Source of the DNA: Pseudomonas monteilii NBRC 103158 = DSM 14164
Lineage (GTDB): Bacteria; Pseudomonadota; Gammaproteobacteria; Pseudomonadales; Pseudomonadaceae
Direction of reading: 5' to 3'
DNA length: 64,000 nucleotides
Assembly (NCBI RefSeq): GCF_000730605.1
Contig: NZ_BBIS01000017.1
Location: forward strand, 1-64,000
Shown here one piece after another: positions 26,228 to 37,980 of this stretch. The position numbers were made by a program, and so were the translations under genes. The notes beneath the pieces are model-generated. The model saw only the letters and a list, made by a program, of their open reading frames with translations. It was not told the DNA's origin and searched no databases. Position 1 is the stretch's first letter. Each line of letters begins with the position of its first letter.

Positions 26228-28052
26228 TGTGCCTGGGTCACCCGACCCGGTACCGGGCAAGCCATACACTGCGGCCGATCGACTGAGTTGGGCGGAAATC
26301 CGCCGCCTTGCCCTGCACCACAAGCAAAACCTCTGGTCCGCCAACCTCATCGCTGTGCTGGCGGCGTGTTGCAGCGTGCCCATTCCGCTGCTGCTGCCGC
26401 TGCTGGTAGATGAAGTGCTGCTGGGCCATGGCGATGCCGCGCTGAAGTGGATGAACCACCTGCTGCCGTCCAGCTGGCAGGTGGCCGCTGGCTACATCGG
26501 CCTGATGCTGGCGCTCACCCTGTGCCTGCGCCTGGCGGCGCTGGCGTTCAACGTGATCCAGGCCAAGCTGTTTGCCGGCTTGGCCAAGGACATCGTCTAC
26601 CGCCTGCGAATTCGCCTTATAGAGCGGCTCAAGCGCATTTCGCTGAAGGAATACGAAAGCCTGGGCAGCGGCACGGTAACCACTCACCTAGTCACCGACC
26701 TGGACACCCTCGACAAGTTCGTGGGCGAAACCCTCAGCCGTTTCCTGGTGGCCATGCTGACGTTGACCGGCACGGCGGCAATCCTGATCTGGATGCACTG
26801 GCAGCTGGCGTTGCTGATCTTGCTGTTCAACCCGCTGGTGATCTACTTCACCGTGCAGCTGGGCAAGCGCGTCAAACATCTGAAAAAGCTCGAAAACGAC
26901 AGCACCGCGCGTTTTACCCAGGCGCTGGCGGAAACGCTCGATGCCATCCAGGAAATCCGTGCCGGCAACCGCCAGGGCTACTTCCTGGGCCGCCTTGGCC
27001 TGCGTGCCCGCGAAGTGCGCGACTACGCCGTTGATTCACAGTGGAAAAGCGATGCCAGTGGCCGTGCCAGCGGCCTGCTGTTCCAGTTCGGCATCGACAT
27101 TTTCCGTGCAGCAGCCATGCTCACCGTGCTCTTCTCCGACCTGTCGATCGGCCAGATGCTGGCGGTGTTCAGCTACCTGTGGTTCATGATCGGCCCGGTG
27201 GAACAGCTGCTCAACCTGCAATACGCCTACTACGCCGCTGGCGGTGCGCTGAGCCGCCTCAACGAGCTGCTGGCACGTGCTGACGAGCCGCAGTACCCGG
27301 CCGCCTGCGACCCGTTCACCGGGCGCGACACGGTGGGCATCGAGGTGCGCGACTTGCGTTTTGCCTATGCCGACGAGCCAGTGCTGGATAACCTGGACCT
27401 GTCCATCGCCCCGGGTGAAAAGGTGGCGATTGTCGGTGCCAGTGGTGGCGGCAAAAGCACCTTGGTGCAACTGTTGCTGGGCCTCTATAGCGCCCAGGCC
27501 GGTACCATCCGCTTTGGCGGTGCCAGCCTGCAGGAAATCGGCCTGGAAACCCTGCGTGAAAACGTGGCGGTGGTGTTGCAGCACCCGTCACTGTTCAACG
27601 ACACCGTGCGCGCCAACCTGAACATGGGCCGCGACTGCAGCGACGACGCCTGCTGGCAAGCGCTGCGCATCGCTCAGCTGGATGCCACCATTGCGGCCTT
27701 GCCGCAGGGCCTGGACAGTGTGGTGGGGCGTTCCGGCGTGCGCTTGTCCGGCGGCCAGCGTCAGCGCCTGGCCATCGCCCGCATGGTGTTGGCCGAGCCC
27801 AAGGTGGTGATTCTCGACGAGGCCACCTCGGCGCTGGACGCTGCCACCGAGTACAACCTGCATCAGGCATTGGCGCGCTTCCTCAGCGGCCGTACCACGC
27901 TGATCATCGCCCACCGCCTGTCGGCCGTGAAACAGGCCGACCGGGTGCTGGTATTCGATGGTGGGCATGTGGCCGAAGAGGGTGGCCACCAGCAGCTGAT
28001 TGCCGAGGGTGGGTTATACGCCAAGCTTTATGGGCACCTGCAGCAAAGCTGA
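26220..28052 (+). CDS. ABC transporter, fused membrane and ATP-binding domains
   Basis: A 610-residue half-transporter of the MsbA/HlyB exporter type. The N-terminal part has six membrane segments (about residues 38-320). The ATPase domain has Walker A GASGGGKST (about 405-413), signature LSGGQRQRLAIARM, Walker B VVILDEATSALD, and the H-loop IAHRLS. The GTG start at 26220 overlaps the previous gene by 8 bases; a GTG at 26229 is an alternative. The substrate is unknown; the family moves lipids, peptides or drugs. No accessory export genes are nearby. Confidence 0.88.
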   Translation: MLDVPGSPDPVPGKPYTAADRLSWAEIRRLALHHKQNLWSANLIAVLAACCSVPIPLLLPLLVDEVLLGHGDAALKWMNHLLPSSWQVAAGYIGLMLALTLCLRLAALAFNVIQAKLFAGLAKDIVYRLRIRLIERLKRISLKEYESLGSGTVTTHLVTDLDTLDKFVGETLSRFLVAMLTLTGTAAILIWMHWQLALLILLFNPLVIYFTVQLGKRVKHLKKLENDSTARFTQALAETLDAIQEIRAGNRQGYFLGRLGLRAREVRDYAVDSQWKSDASGRASGLLFQFGIDIFRAAAMLTVLFSDLSIGQMLAVFSYLWFMIGPVEQLLNLQYAYYAAGGALSRLNELLARADEPQYPAACDPFTGRDTVGIEVRDLRFAYADEPVLDNLDLSIAPGEKVAIVGASGGGKSTLVQLLLGLYSAQAGTIRFGGASLQEIGLETLRENVAVVLQHPSLFNDTVRANLNMGRDCSDDACWQALRIAQLDATIAALPQGLDSVVGRSGVRLSGGQRQRLAIARMVLAEPKVVILDEATSALDAATEYNLHQALARFLSGRTTLIIAHRLSAVKQADRVLVFDGGHVAEEGGHQQLIAEGGLYAKLYGHLQQS

Positions 28053-28176
28053 CGTTCAAACTGTACAAATCCCCCGATTCCCTGTCATAAAAATCCCCTC
28101 CACAACGATGGCAGATGGCCTACGCTGTGCTTGTCTGGGTTGATTTGCGCCTTATCTGCTCTGTGACAGGGAATCC

Positions 28177-30633
28177 ATGAAGGGACATCGCACTCTAGAA
28201 GCGCCAAAGTTGCTCGGCATCACCTGGCCCTTCATCGCCGTTGTGGTCTTCCAGGTAGCGTTGGGCAGCCTCAGCCTTTATACGCTGTCGGCCGTGCGCG
28301 CCTATGTCGCGGGCGAAAGCCTGTGGTCCAAGGCCCAGAAAGACGCCATTTACTACCTTAACCTGTACGCCGAAACCCGCGACGACAGCACCTATCAGCG
28401 CTATCGCCAAGCCATTACCGTGCCGCAGGGTGACCACCAGTTACGCGAGGTGCTCGACCAGCCCAACCCTGATCTGGATGCGGCGCGCCGGGCGGTGCTG
28501 AAGGGTGGCAACCACCCCGACGATGTCGAGCGGATCATCCGGTTCTACCGCAATTTCCGCAACATCAGCTATATGCAGACAGCCATCGACTACTGGGACA
28601 TTGGCGACGATTACTTGGCCAAGCTCGATGTGCTGGCTGGCGAGATGCGCCAGAGCTTTGCCACTGGCCCGCTAGACGCCCAGGCAGTGAGTGCCTGGAA
28701 GGCCCGTATCGTCACCATCAACGAGGGTGTCACACCCGCCGCCAAGGCGTTCAGTGATGCGCTGGGTGAAGGCTCGCGCATGCTGTTGCGGGTGCTGCTG
28801 ATCACCAACCTGCTGACGGCCATGTTCCTGATTACCATCGCCTGGCGCCGCTCCAGCAAGCTGCTGGCCCAACGGCAAGCCTTCGCCAGTGCCCTGCAGG
28901 AGGAAAAGGAGCGGGCACAGATCACCCTGCAGGCCATTGGTGATGCGGTGATCACCACCGATGTGGAGGGCAGTATCGGCTACATGAACCCGGCCGCCGA
29001 GCAACTGACCCATTGGCAGTCTGGTCAGGCTCAGGGCCTGCCGTTGTCAGCGCTGTTCAGCCTGGTAGACGAGCAGGCTGAAGAAGATGGCAGCAGCCTG
29101 GTCGAGCAGGTGCTTAGCGGTAGCCTCAAAGGCGGCGCGGAGCATGCCCGGCTGATTCAGCGCCTGGATGGCAGCACCGTGTCGATCAACCTGGTAGGCT
29201 CGCCCATCGTCAGCGATGGCCAGGTCAGCGGCATCGTACTGGTACTGCATGACATGACCCAGGAACGCCAGTACATCGCCAACCTGTCCTGGCAGGCCAC
29301 CCACGATGCCCTGACCGGCCTGGCCAACCGCCGCGAGTTCGAGTACCGCCTGGAGCAGGCGCTCAATGACCTGGCGCGCCAGGGTGGGCGGCATTCGCTG
29401 ATGTTCCTTGACCTCGACCAGTTCAAGCTGGTGAACGACACCTGCGGCCACGCCGCCGGTGACGAGCTGCTGCGGCACATCTGCGCCGTGCTGCAATCCG
29501 GCCTGCGTGAAGGCGATACCCTGGCGCGGCTGGGGGGGGACGAATTTGGCGTACTGCTGGAAAACTGCCCGCCCGACCAGGCCGAGCGCATTGCCGAACA
29601 GTTACGCCAGATGGTGCAGAGCCTGCATTTCGTGTGGAAGGGGCGGCCGTTCGTCACCACGGTCAGTGTTGGCCTGGTGCATATGGCCCAGGCCCCCGGT
29701 ACCCTCGAAACCTCGCTGCGCGCTGCCGACATGGCCTGCTACATGGCCAAGGAAAAGGGGCGCAATCGCGTGCAGGTGTACCACGCCGATGACAGCGAGC
29801 TGTCCATGCGCTTTGGTGAAATGGCGTGGATCCAGCGCTTGCATGTGGCCCTGGAAGAAAACCGCTTCTGCCTGTACGCCCAGGAAATTGCCCCGCTGAA
29901 AACGTTCGAAGGCCCTGGCCATATCGAAATCCTGCTGCGCCTGTACGACGAAAGTGGTCGTACCATTCTGCCCAGCAGCTTCATTCCGGCAGCCGAGCGC
30001 TATGGCCTGATGACCGCGCTGGACCGCTGGGTGGTGCGCAATGTGTTCCAGGTCATCCGCCAATGCCTGGACGAAGGGCGTGAAGGGCCGCTGTCGATCT
30101 GCGCGATCAACCTCTCAGGGTCGAGCATCGGCGATGACAAGTTTCTCGAGTACCTGCAGCGGCTGTTTGTCGAATACGCCATCCCGCCACGGATGATCTG
30201 TTTCGAAATCACCGAAACCAGCGCCATTGCAAACCTGGGTAGCGCCATCCGCTTCATCAACGAGTTGAAGGGGCTGGGCTGCCGCTTCTCGCTCGATGAT
30301 TTTTGCGCTGGCATGTCTTCGTTCGCCTACCTCAAGCATTTGCCCGTGGATTTCCTGAAAATTGACGGCAGTTTCGTCAAGGACATGCTCGACGACCCGG
30401 TCAACCGAGCCATGGTCGAGGTCATCAACCATATCGGCCATGTCATGGGGAAACGCACCATCGCCGAGTTCGTCGAAACACCCTTGATCGAGCAGGCCCT
30501 ACAGGAAATAGGCGTGGATTACGCCCAGGGTTACCTGATCGAACGCCCTCAGGTGTTCACCTGTGACAGTCTGCAGCGCCAACGGATCGCCGCCCGGCCT
30601 CTGTTGCAGCGCGCACCTGGCACGTTTCGCTAG
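28177..30633 (+). CDS. Membrane-bound PAS-GGDEF-EAL cyclic-di-GMP protein
   Basis: An 818-residue signalling protein. Two membrane segments (about residues 10-35 and 203-225) flank a periplasmic sensor domain. A PAS domain (about 240-350), a diguanylate cyclase domain and a phosphodiesterase domain follow. The GGDEF motif is intact (453-457), with the inhibitory RxxD site (REGD) five residues before it. In the EAL domain the motif reads EIL (Glu584), the DDF block reads DDFCAG, and Lys in FLKIDG is present, so both activities look possible. It likely tunes c-di-GMP and hence biofilm or motility. It is followed 30 bases later by the TenA-like gene. Confidence 0.88.
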   Translation: MKGHRTLEAPKLLGITWPFIAVVVFQVALGSLSLYTLSAVRAYVAGESLWSKAQKDAIYYLNLYAETRDDSTYQRYRQAITVPQGDHQLREVLDQPNPDLDAARRAVLKGGNHPDDVERIIRFYRNFRNISYMQTAIDYWDIGDDYLAKLDVLAGEMRQSFATGPLDAQAVSAWKARIVTINEGVTPAAKAFSDALGEGSRMLLRVLLITNLLTAMFLITIAWRRSSKLLAQRQAFASALQEEKERAQITLQAIGDAVITTDVEGSIGYMNPAAEQLTHWQSGQAQGLPLSALFSLVDEQAEEDGSSLVEQVLSGSLKGGAEHARLIQRLDGSTVSINLVGSPIVSDGQVSGIVLVLHDMTQERQYIANLSWQATHDALTGLANRREFEYRLEQALNDLARQGGRHSLMFLDLDQFKLVNDTCGHAAGDELLRHICAVLQSGLREGDTLARLGGDEFGVLLENCPPDQAERIAEQLRQMVQSLHFVWKGRPFVTTVSVGLVHMAQAPGTLETSLRAADMACYMAKEKGRNRVQVYHADDSELSMRFGEMAWIQRLHVALEENRFCLYAQEIAPLKTFEGPGHIEILLRLYDESGRTILPSSFIPAAERYGLMTALDRWVVRNVFQVIRQCLDEGREGPLSICAINLSGSSIGDDKFLEYLQRLFVEYAIPPRMICFEITETSAIANLGSAIRFINELKGLGCRFSLDDFCAGMSSFAYLKHLPVDFLKIDGSFVKDMLDDPVNRAMVEVINHIGHVMGKRTIAEFVETPLIEQALQEIGVDYAQGYLIERPQVFTCDSLQRQRIAARPLLQRAPGTFR

Positions 30634-30663
30634 CTAGAAATCACAAGGATCAAGGAGCTGAAA

Positions 30664-31449
30664 GTGATTGATGCATTCGTTCGTATCGGGCCTTTGATGG
30701 ACCCCGCCAGCTACCCCCAGTGGGCCCAGCAACTGATTGAAGACTGTCGCGAAAGCAAGCGCCGGGTGGTCGAGCATGAGTTCTATGCGCGCCTGCGCGA
30801 TGGCCAGCTCAAGCAGTCGACCATTCGCCAGTACCTGATCGGTGGCTGGCCGGTGGTGGAGCAGTTTTCACTGTACATGGCCCACAACCTGACCAAGACC
30901 CGTTATGGGCGGCACCAGGGCGAAGACATGGCGCGGCGCTGGTTGATGCGCAATATCCGGGTTGAGCTGAACCACGCCGACTACTGGGTGAACTGGTGTC
31001 AGGCGCATGGCGTACACCTGCATGAGTTGCAGGCCCAGGAAGTGCCGCCCGAGCTGAACGGGTTGAACGACTGGTGCTGGCGCGTGTGCGCTACCGAGAA
31101 CCTGGCCATTTCCATGGCGGCGACCAACTACGCCATCGAAGGGGCTACCGGGGAGTGGTCGGCGGTGGTGTGCTCGACCGACACCTATGCACTGGGCTTC
31201 CCGGAGGACCAGCGCAAGCGGGCGATGAAGTGGCTGAAGATGCATGCCCAGTATGACGATGCGCACCCGTGGGAGGCGCTGGAGATCATCTGTACCCTGG
31301 CGGGCGAGAACCCGACGCTGGGGCTGCGCACCGAGCTGCGCAGGGCGATTTGCAAGAGTTACGACTGCATGTTCCTGTTTTTGGAGCGGTGCATGCAGCT
31401 GGAAGGGCGCCAGCAGGGCCGCCTGCGGCCGGCGTTGGCAGCGGGCTGA
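30664..31449 (+). CDS. TenA-like / iron-containing redox enzyme family protein
   Basis: A 261-residue all-helical protein of the TenA/PqqC/heme-oxygenase-like fold. Conserved acidic and histidine blocks include VVEHEFYARLRDG, RVELNHADYWVNW, ENLAISMAATNYAIEGATGEW and HAQYDDAHPWEALE, consistent with a diiron site. It lacks the Cys-Phe signature of thiaminase TenA, and no thiamine genes are near, so a thiaminase role is unlikely. It starts with GTG and has GGAG 8 bases upstream; an ATG at 30697 is the alternative. It is probably co-transcribed with the GGDEF-EAL gene. Substrate unknown. Confidence 0.8.
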   Translation: MIDAFVRIGPLMDPASYPQWAQQLIEDCRESKRRVVEHEFYARLRDGQLKQSTIRQYLIGGWPVVEQFSLYMAHNLTKTRYGRHQGEDMARRWLMRNIRVELNHADYWVNWCQAHGVHLHELQAQEVPPELNGLNDWCWRVCATENLAISMAATNYAIEGATGEWSAVVCSTDTYALGFPEDQRKRAMKWLKMHAQYDDAHPWEALEIICTLAGENPTLGLRTELRRAICKSYDCMFLFLERCMQLEGRQQGRLRPALAAG

Positions 31450-31458
31450 TCTGATCTG

Positions 31459-31504
31459 CTGTCCCGGCCTCTTCGCGGGTAAACCCGCGAAGAGGCCGGG
31501 ACAG
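31459..31504. terminator. REP-like bidirectional terminator
   Basis: CTGTCCCGGCCTCTTCGCGG and its complement form a 22-bp perfect hairpin with a 2-base loop (AA). It lies between convergent genes, 10 bases after one stop and 3 bases after the other. It is closely related to the element at 22111-22156 and to the P. putida REP consensus. Confidence 0.82.
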
Positions 31505-31506
31505 GT

Positions 31507-32247
31507 TTATTGGGCGTTGAACGCCTGCCCATTTACCCCGGTGCTGTCCGGCCCCATCAGGTACAGGTACACCGGCATGATCTCTTCGGGCAGCGGGTTG
31601 TTCTGCGGGTTCTCGCTGGGGTAGGCCTGGGCGCGCATCGCCGTGCGCGTGGCGCCCGGGTTGATGCTGTTGGAACGCACCGGTGCCACGCCTTCCAGCT
31701 CGTCAGCCAGGGTCTGCATCAGCCCCTCGGTGGCGAACTTCGACACGCCATAGGCGCCCCAGTAGGCCCGCCCCTTGCGCCCGACGCTGCTGCTGGTGAA
31801 CACCACCGAGGCGTCTTGCGACAGTTTCAAAAGCGGCAGCAGGGTGCTGGTGAGCATGAAGGTGGCATCGACGTTGATGTGCATCACGCGCATGAAGTTG
31901 TCGCCCGACAACTGCTCCAGCGGCGTGCGTGGGCCAATGATCGAGGCATTGTTCAGCAGGCCGTCCAGGCGGCCAAACTGATCCTCGATCATCACCGCCA
32001 GCTCGTCGTACTGGTGGGGCAGGGCGGTTTCCAGATTGAACGGGATGACCACCGGTTGCGGATGCCCGGCGGCCTCGATCTGGTCGTAGACCTCGTTCAG
32101 GTTGGCCTCGGTCTTGCCCAGCAGCAGCACGGTGGCGCCCAGTGCGGCGTAGGCCTTGGCGGCAGCGGCACCGATGCCGCGGCCGGCACCGGTAACCAGG
32201 ATGACCCGGCCTTGCAGCAGGTCGGGGCGGGCGGTGTAGTCGAACAT
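31507..32247 (-). CDS. yciK: YciK-family SDR oxidoreductase
   Basis: A 246-residue short-chain dehydrogenase with the cofactor motif TGAGRGIG, NNAS, and the catalytic Ser plus YGVSK. It ends in the family-specific PVYLYLMGPDSTGVNGQ. The substrate is not established. It is the last gene of the ubiG-mupP-yciK operon, starting 29 bases after the mupP stop. The start MFDYTARPDLLQGR is chosen over the upstream frame extension. Confidence 0.88.
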   Translation of the reverse strand: MFDYTARPDLLQGRVILVTGAGRGIGAAAAKAYAALGATVLLLGKTEANLNEVYDQIEAAGHPQPVVIPFNLETALPHQYDELAVMIEDQFGRLDGLLNNASIIGPRTPLEQLSGDNFMRVMHINVDATFMLTSTLLPLLKLSQDASVVFTSSSVGRKGRAYWGAYGVSKFATEGLMQTLADELEGVAPVRSNSINPGATRTAMRAQAYPSENPQNNPLPEEIMPVYLYLMGPDSTGVNGQAFNAQ

Positions 32248-32276
32248 GGTAGGTCCTTCGTGTTCGTTGGCGGGGT

Positions 32277-32954
32277 TCAGCAGCCGCACAGCGCGCTGTC
32301 GATCACTTTGCGCAGTTCCAGCGGGTGGTCCACCACCACGTCGGCACCCCAGTTGTTAGGGTTGTCCTCTGGATGAATATAGCCGTAACGCACCGCCGCC
32401 GTGCGGGTGCCGGCGTCGCGGCCAGACTCGATGTCGCGCAGGTCGTCACCGACGAACAGCACGCTGGCCGGGTCCAGGTCCAGGGTCTTGCAGGCCAGGA
32501 TCAGCGGCTCGGGGTCGGGCTTGCTGTTTTTCACATGGTCCGGGCAGATCAGCAAGGCCGAACGCTCGGCCAGGCCCAGCTGCTGCATGATCGGCTCGGC
32601 GAAACGCACCGGCTTGTTGGTGACCACGCCCCACACCAGGTTGCCTTTCTCGATGTCGGCCAGCAACTCGGCCATGCCGTCGAACAGCTTGCTGTGCACC
32701 GCGCAGTCGCGCTGGTAGCGCTCCAGGAACTCCAGGCGCAGGGCCTCGAAGCCTTCGGCTTCCGGGTCCATGGCAAACGTGGCGGCTACCATGGCGCGGG
32801 CGCCGCCCGAAATCACGCCACGGATCAGGTTGTCGTCAACGGCCGGCAGGCCGCGCTCGGCGAGCATGGCCTGGCAAATGGCGATGAAGTCTGGCGCCGT
32901 GTCTAGCAAGGTGCCGTCCATGTCGAAGAGTACTGCTCGCAAACGCATGCTCAT
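32277..32954 (-). CDS. mupP: N-acetylmuramic acid 6-phosphate phosphatase MupP (HAD family)
   Basis: A 225-residue HAD hydrolase of the phosphoglycolate phosphatase-like group, with motif [14 protein letters not shown], motif II/III region VTNKPV, and motif [14 protein letters not shown]. In Pseudomonas this gene, next to ubiG, encodes MupP, which dephosphorylates MurNAc-6-phosphate in the cell-wall recycling route that bypasses de novo UDP-MurNAc synthesis. Two ATGs are possible (32954 and 32948). The first overlaps the ubiG stop as ATGA, indicating translational coupling. Confidence 0.9.
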   Translation of the reverse strand: MSMRLRAVLFDMDGTLLDTAPDFIAICQAMLAERGLPAVDDNLIRGVISGGARAMVAATFAMDPEAEGFEALRLEFLERYQRDCAVHSKLFDGMAELLADIEKGNLVWGVVTNKPVRFAEPIMQQLGLAERSALLICPDHVKNSKPDPEPLILACKTLDLDPASVLFVGDDLRDIESGRDAGTRTAAVRYGYIHPEDNPNNWGADVVVDHPLELRKVIDSALCGC

Positions 32955-33649
32955 TCCTCGCGCAGGGTCTGGATCATGTAGTTGACGTCGACGTCGCTGT
33001 TGAGCTTGTAGTGCTTGGTCAGCGGGTTGTAGGTCAGGCCGATGATGTCTTTGACTTCGAGGCCGGCAGCGCGGCTCCACGCGCCCAGTTCGGATGGGCG
33101 GATGAACTTCTTGAAGTCGTGGGTGCCGCGCGGCAGCATCTTAAGGATGTACTCGGCGCCGACGATGGCCAGCAGGTAGGCCTTGGGGTTGCGGTTGATG
33201 GTGGAGAAGAACACCTGGCCACCCGGCTTGACCATGCGGTAGCAGGCGCGAATCACCGAAGACGGGTCGGGCACGTGCTCGAGCATTTCCAGGCAGGTCA
33301 CCACGTCGAACTGTTCGGGCATTTCTTCGGCCAGGGCTTCGGCGGTAATCTGCCGGTATTCCACCTGCACGCCGGACTCCAGCTGGTGCAGTTGGGCCAC
33401 GGCCAAGGGGGCTTCGCCCATGTCGATACCGGTCACCGTGGCACCACGCAGGGCCATGGCTTCGCTGAGGATGCCGCCGCCGCAGCCGACGTCCAGCACC
33501 TTCTTGCCGGCCAGGCTGGCGCGTTCGTCGATCCAGTTGACGCGCAGCGGGTTGATTTCGTGCAGCGGCTTGAACTCGCTTTCGCGGTCCCACCAGCGGT
33601 GGGCCAGCGCTTCGAACTTGGCGATTTCGGCGCGATCGACGTTGCTCAT
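32951..33649 (-). CDS. ubiG: Ubiquinone biosynthesis O-methyltransferase UbiG
   Basis: A 232-residue SAM-dependent methyltransferase that carries out both O-methylations of ubiquinone. The start [20 protein letters not shown] and the SAM-binding [16 protein letters not shown] are typical, as is the late block [11 protein letters not shown]. It leads the ubiG-mupP-yciK operon. A frame open upstream to 34135 runs antisense to mtnA and is not real. It is divergent from mtnA with a 110-base shared promoter region. Confidence 0.95.
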   Translation of the reverse strand: MSNVDRAEIAKFEALAHRWWDRESEFKPLHEINPLRVNWIDERASLAGKKVLDVGCGGGILSEAMALRGATVTGIDMGEAPLAVAQLHQLESGVQVEYRQITAEALAEEMPEQFDVVTCLEMLEHVPDPSSVIRACYRMVKPGGQVFFSTINRNPKAYLLAIVGAEYILKMLPRGTHDFKKFIRPSELGAWSRAAGLEVKDIIGLTYNPLTKHYKLNSDVDVNYMIQTLREE

Positions 33650-33717
33650 TGAACAGTCCTCTGAAACTTCGCAAAATTGCGCCGGAGTATACCCGAGCGC
33701 TCGGCCCCGAGGGTCGC

Positions 33718-33723
33718 TATAAT
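33718..33723 (+). promoter_or_regulatory. mtnA: Candidate -10 element of mtnA
   Basis: A perfect TATAAT lies 37 bases before the mtnA start. The matching -35 region is GC-rich and poor, so the promoter may depend on an activator or be weak. Confidence 0.4.
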
Positions 33724-33759
33724 CGCCGGCTTTTGATATCCGAACGACGGGGAGAGGCG

Positions 33760-34836
33760 ATGCGCGAGCGACTTTTGGCGGCGGAGAAGGTGACCGGGAT
33801 CCGCTGGCAGGGCGGCGTCTTGCACCTGCTCGACCAGCGCCTGCTGCCCTCGGATGAACGCTGGCTGGCCTGCGACAATGTCGCGCAGGTGGCGGCGGCG
33901 ATCCGTGACATGGCGGTGCGCGGGGCCTCGGCCATCGGCATTGCCGCCGCTTACGGCCTGGTGCTGGCCCTTGAAGAGCGGCTGGCCGAAGGTGGCGATT
34001 GGGAAATGGACCTTGAAGAGGACTTCCTCTGCCTCGCCGAGGCGCGTCCCACCGCAGCCAACCTGTTCTGGGCGCTGAACCGCATGCGCGAGCGCCTGCA
34101 GCGTCTGCGCCCGGATGAAGATGTGCTGGCAGCACTGGAGGCCGAAGCCGTGGCCATCCATGAAAGCGACCGTGAAGCCAACCTGACCATGGCCCAGCAA
34201 GGCATCGAGCTGATTCGTCGTCACCAGGGCAATGCCCAGACCCTGCTCACCTACGGCAATGCCGGTGCGCTGGCCAGCGGCGGCTTTGGTACCGCGTTGG
34301 GGGTGATCCGCGCCGGCTACCTCGAAGGCATGGTCGAGCGGGTGTATGCCGGCGAAACCCGCCCCTGGCTGCAAGGCTCGCGCCTGACCGCCTGGGAGCT
34401 GGCCAACGAAGGCATCCCGGTCACCCTGTGCGCCGACTCGGCGCTCGCCCACCTGATGAAGACCAAAGGCATCACCTGGGTGGTGGTGGGCGCGGATTGC
34501 ATCGCTGCCAACGGCGACGTGGCCAGCAAGATCGGCACCTACCAGCTGGCGGTCAGCGCCATGCACCACGGTGTGCGCTTCATGGTGGTGGCGCCGAGCA
34601 CCAGCATCGACCTGAACCTGGCCACTGGCGAGGATATTTCGCTGGAAGAGCGCGCGGCCGACGAACTGCTGGACATTGCCGGGACCCGGGTGGCGCCGGA
34701 TGTGGAGGTATTCAACCCGGTGTTCGACGTGACCCCGGCCGACCTGATCGACGTGATTGTGACCGAGCGAGGCATTGTCGAGCGCCCGGATACCGCCAAA
34801 CTGGCGCAGTTGATGTGCCGCAAGCGGTTGCACTGA
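33760..34836 (+). CDS. mtnA: S-methyl-5-thioribose-1-phosphate isomerase
   Basis: A 358-residue methionine-salvage enzyme of the eIF2B-like fold. Conserved blocks are [28 protein letters not shown] (with the loop preceding the substrate site), [16 protein letters not shown] and [16 protein letters not shown], where the catalytic Asp lies. The ATG at 33760 has GGGGAGAGG just upstream and matches the family start. The frame extends back to 33649 over the promoter region without homology. No other mtn genes are adjacent. Confidence 0.93.
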   Translation: MRERLLAAEKVTGIRWQGGVLHLLDQRLLPSDERWLACDNVAQVAAAIRDMAVRGASAIGIAAAYGLVLALEERLAEGGDWEMDLEEDFLCLAEARPTAANLFWALNRMRERLQRLRPDEDVLAALEAEAVAIHESDREANLTMAQQGIELIRRHQGNAQTLLTYGNAGALASGGFGTALGVIRAGYLEGMVERVYAGETRPWLQGSRLTAWELANEGIPVTLCADSALAHLMKTKGITWVVVGADCIAANGDVASKIGTYQLAVSAMHHGVRFMVVAPSTSIDLNLATGEDISLEERAADELLDIAGTRVAPDVEVFNPVFDVTPADLIDVIVTERGIVERPDTAKLAQLMCRKRLH

Positions 34837-35082
34837 GGGCGTAGGGCGGCAGAGGATTCACGGCAAGCACACCCGTGCCACATCTCCCCACCGCCCCCGC
34901 CTTTGTGATAACATCCGGCAGTTTCCAGGACCGCCCATCACGGCGGCCTTCATTGCGCAGATCCATGGCACAACTCATTGATTTGTCGTAAGTCGTCGCA
35001 CCCTTATGCGCTGCGGCGGCGAGCTTCGTTCGGCCCTTGATGGAGCTGCGAAGTTTCACCAGAAAAAGGAATCAGGCTTCTC
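34837..35082 (+). promoter_or_regulatory. gyrA: gyrA upstream region
   Basis: A 246-base region without a gene. A possible -10 (GATAACAT, near 34907-34914) would give a leader of roughly 160 bases. An eight-codon reading frame beginning at 34964 has no ribosome binding site and is not called. No operator could be recognised. Confidence 0.3.
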
Positions 35083-37848
<2,766 letters not shown>

Positions 37849-37865
37849 GCAAGCGTAAACCCGAG

Positions 37866-37890
37866 CGGGGCGACCAAGGTCGCCCCGTTT
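37866..37890 (+). terminator. Terminator of gyrA
   Basis: CGGGGCGACC-AA-GGTCGCCCCG forms a 10-bp stem with a 2-base loop, followed by TTT. A REP-like fragment (GCGCGGGCTTGCCTG) follows near 37900. Confidence 0.8.
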
Positions 37891-37980
37891 GACTGTGTAG
37901 GCGCGGGCTTGCCTGTGATCCTGCATGGGTAGCGGTCACTGAATTACGAATTTGTACTATTTGGCAGAGCGAGAGTGGAT

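Noticed and set aside
30664..31449. Thiaminase II (TenA) for thiamine salvage
   Set aside because: The fold is shared, but the usual active-site Cys signature and any thiamine genes or TPP riboswitch are missing.
34964..34990. An eight-codon frame (MAQLIDLS) in the gyrA leader
   Set aside because: It has no Shine-Dalgarno sequence and no associated hairpin, unlike the wzz minigene.
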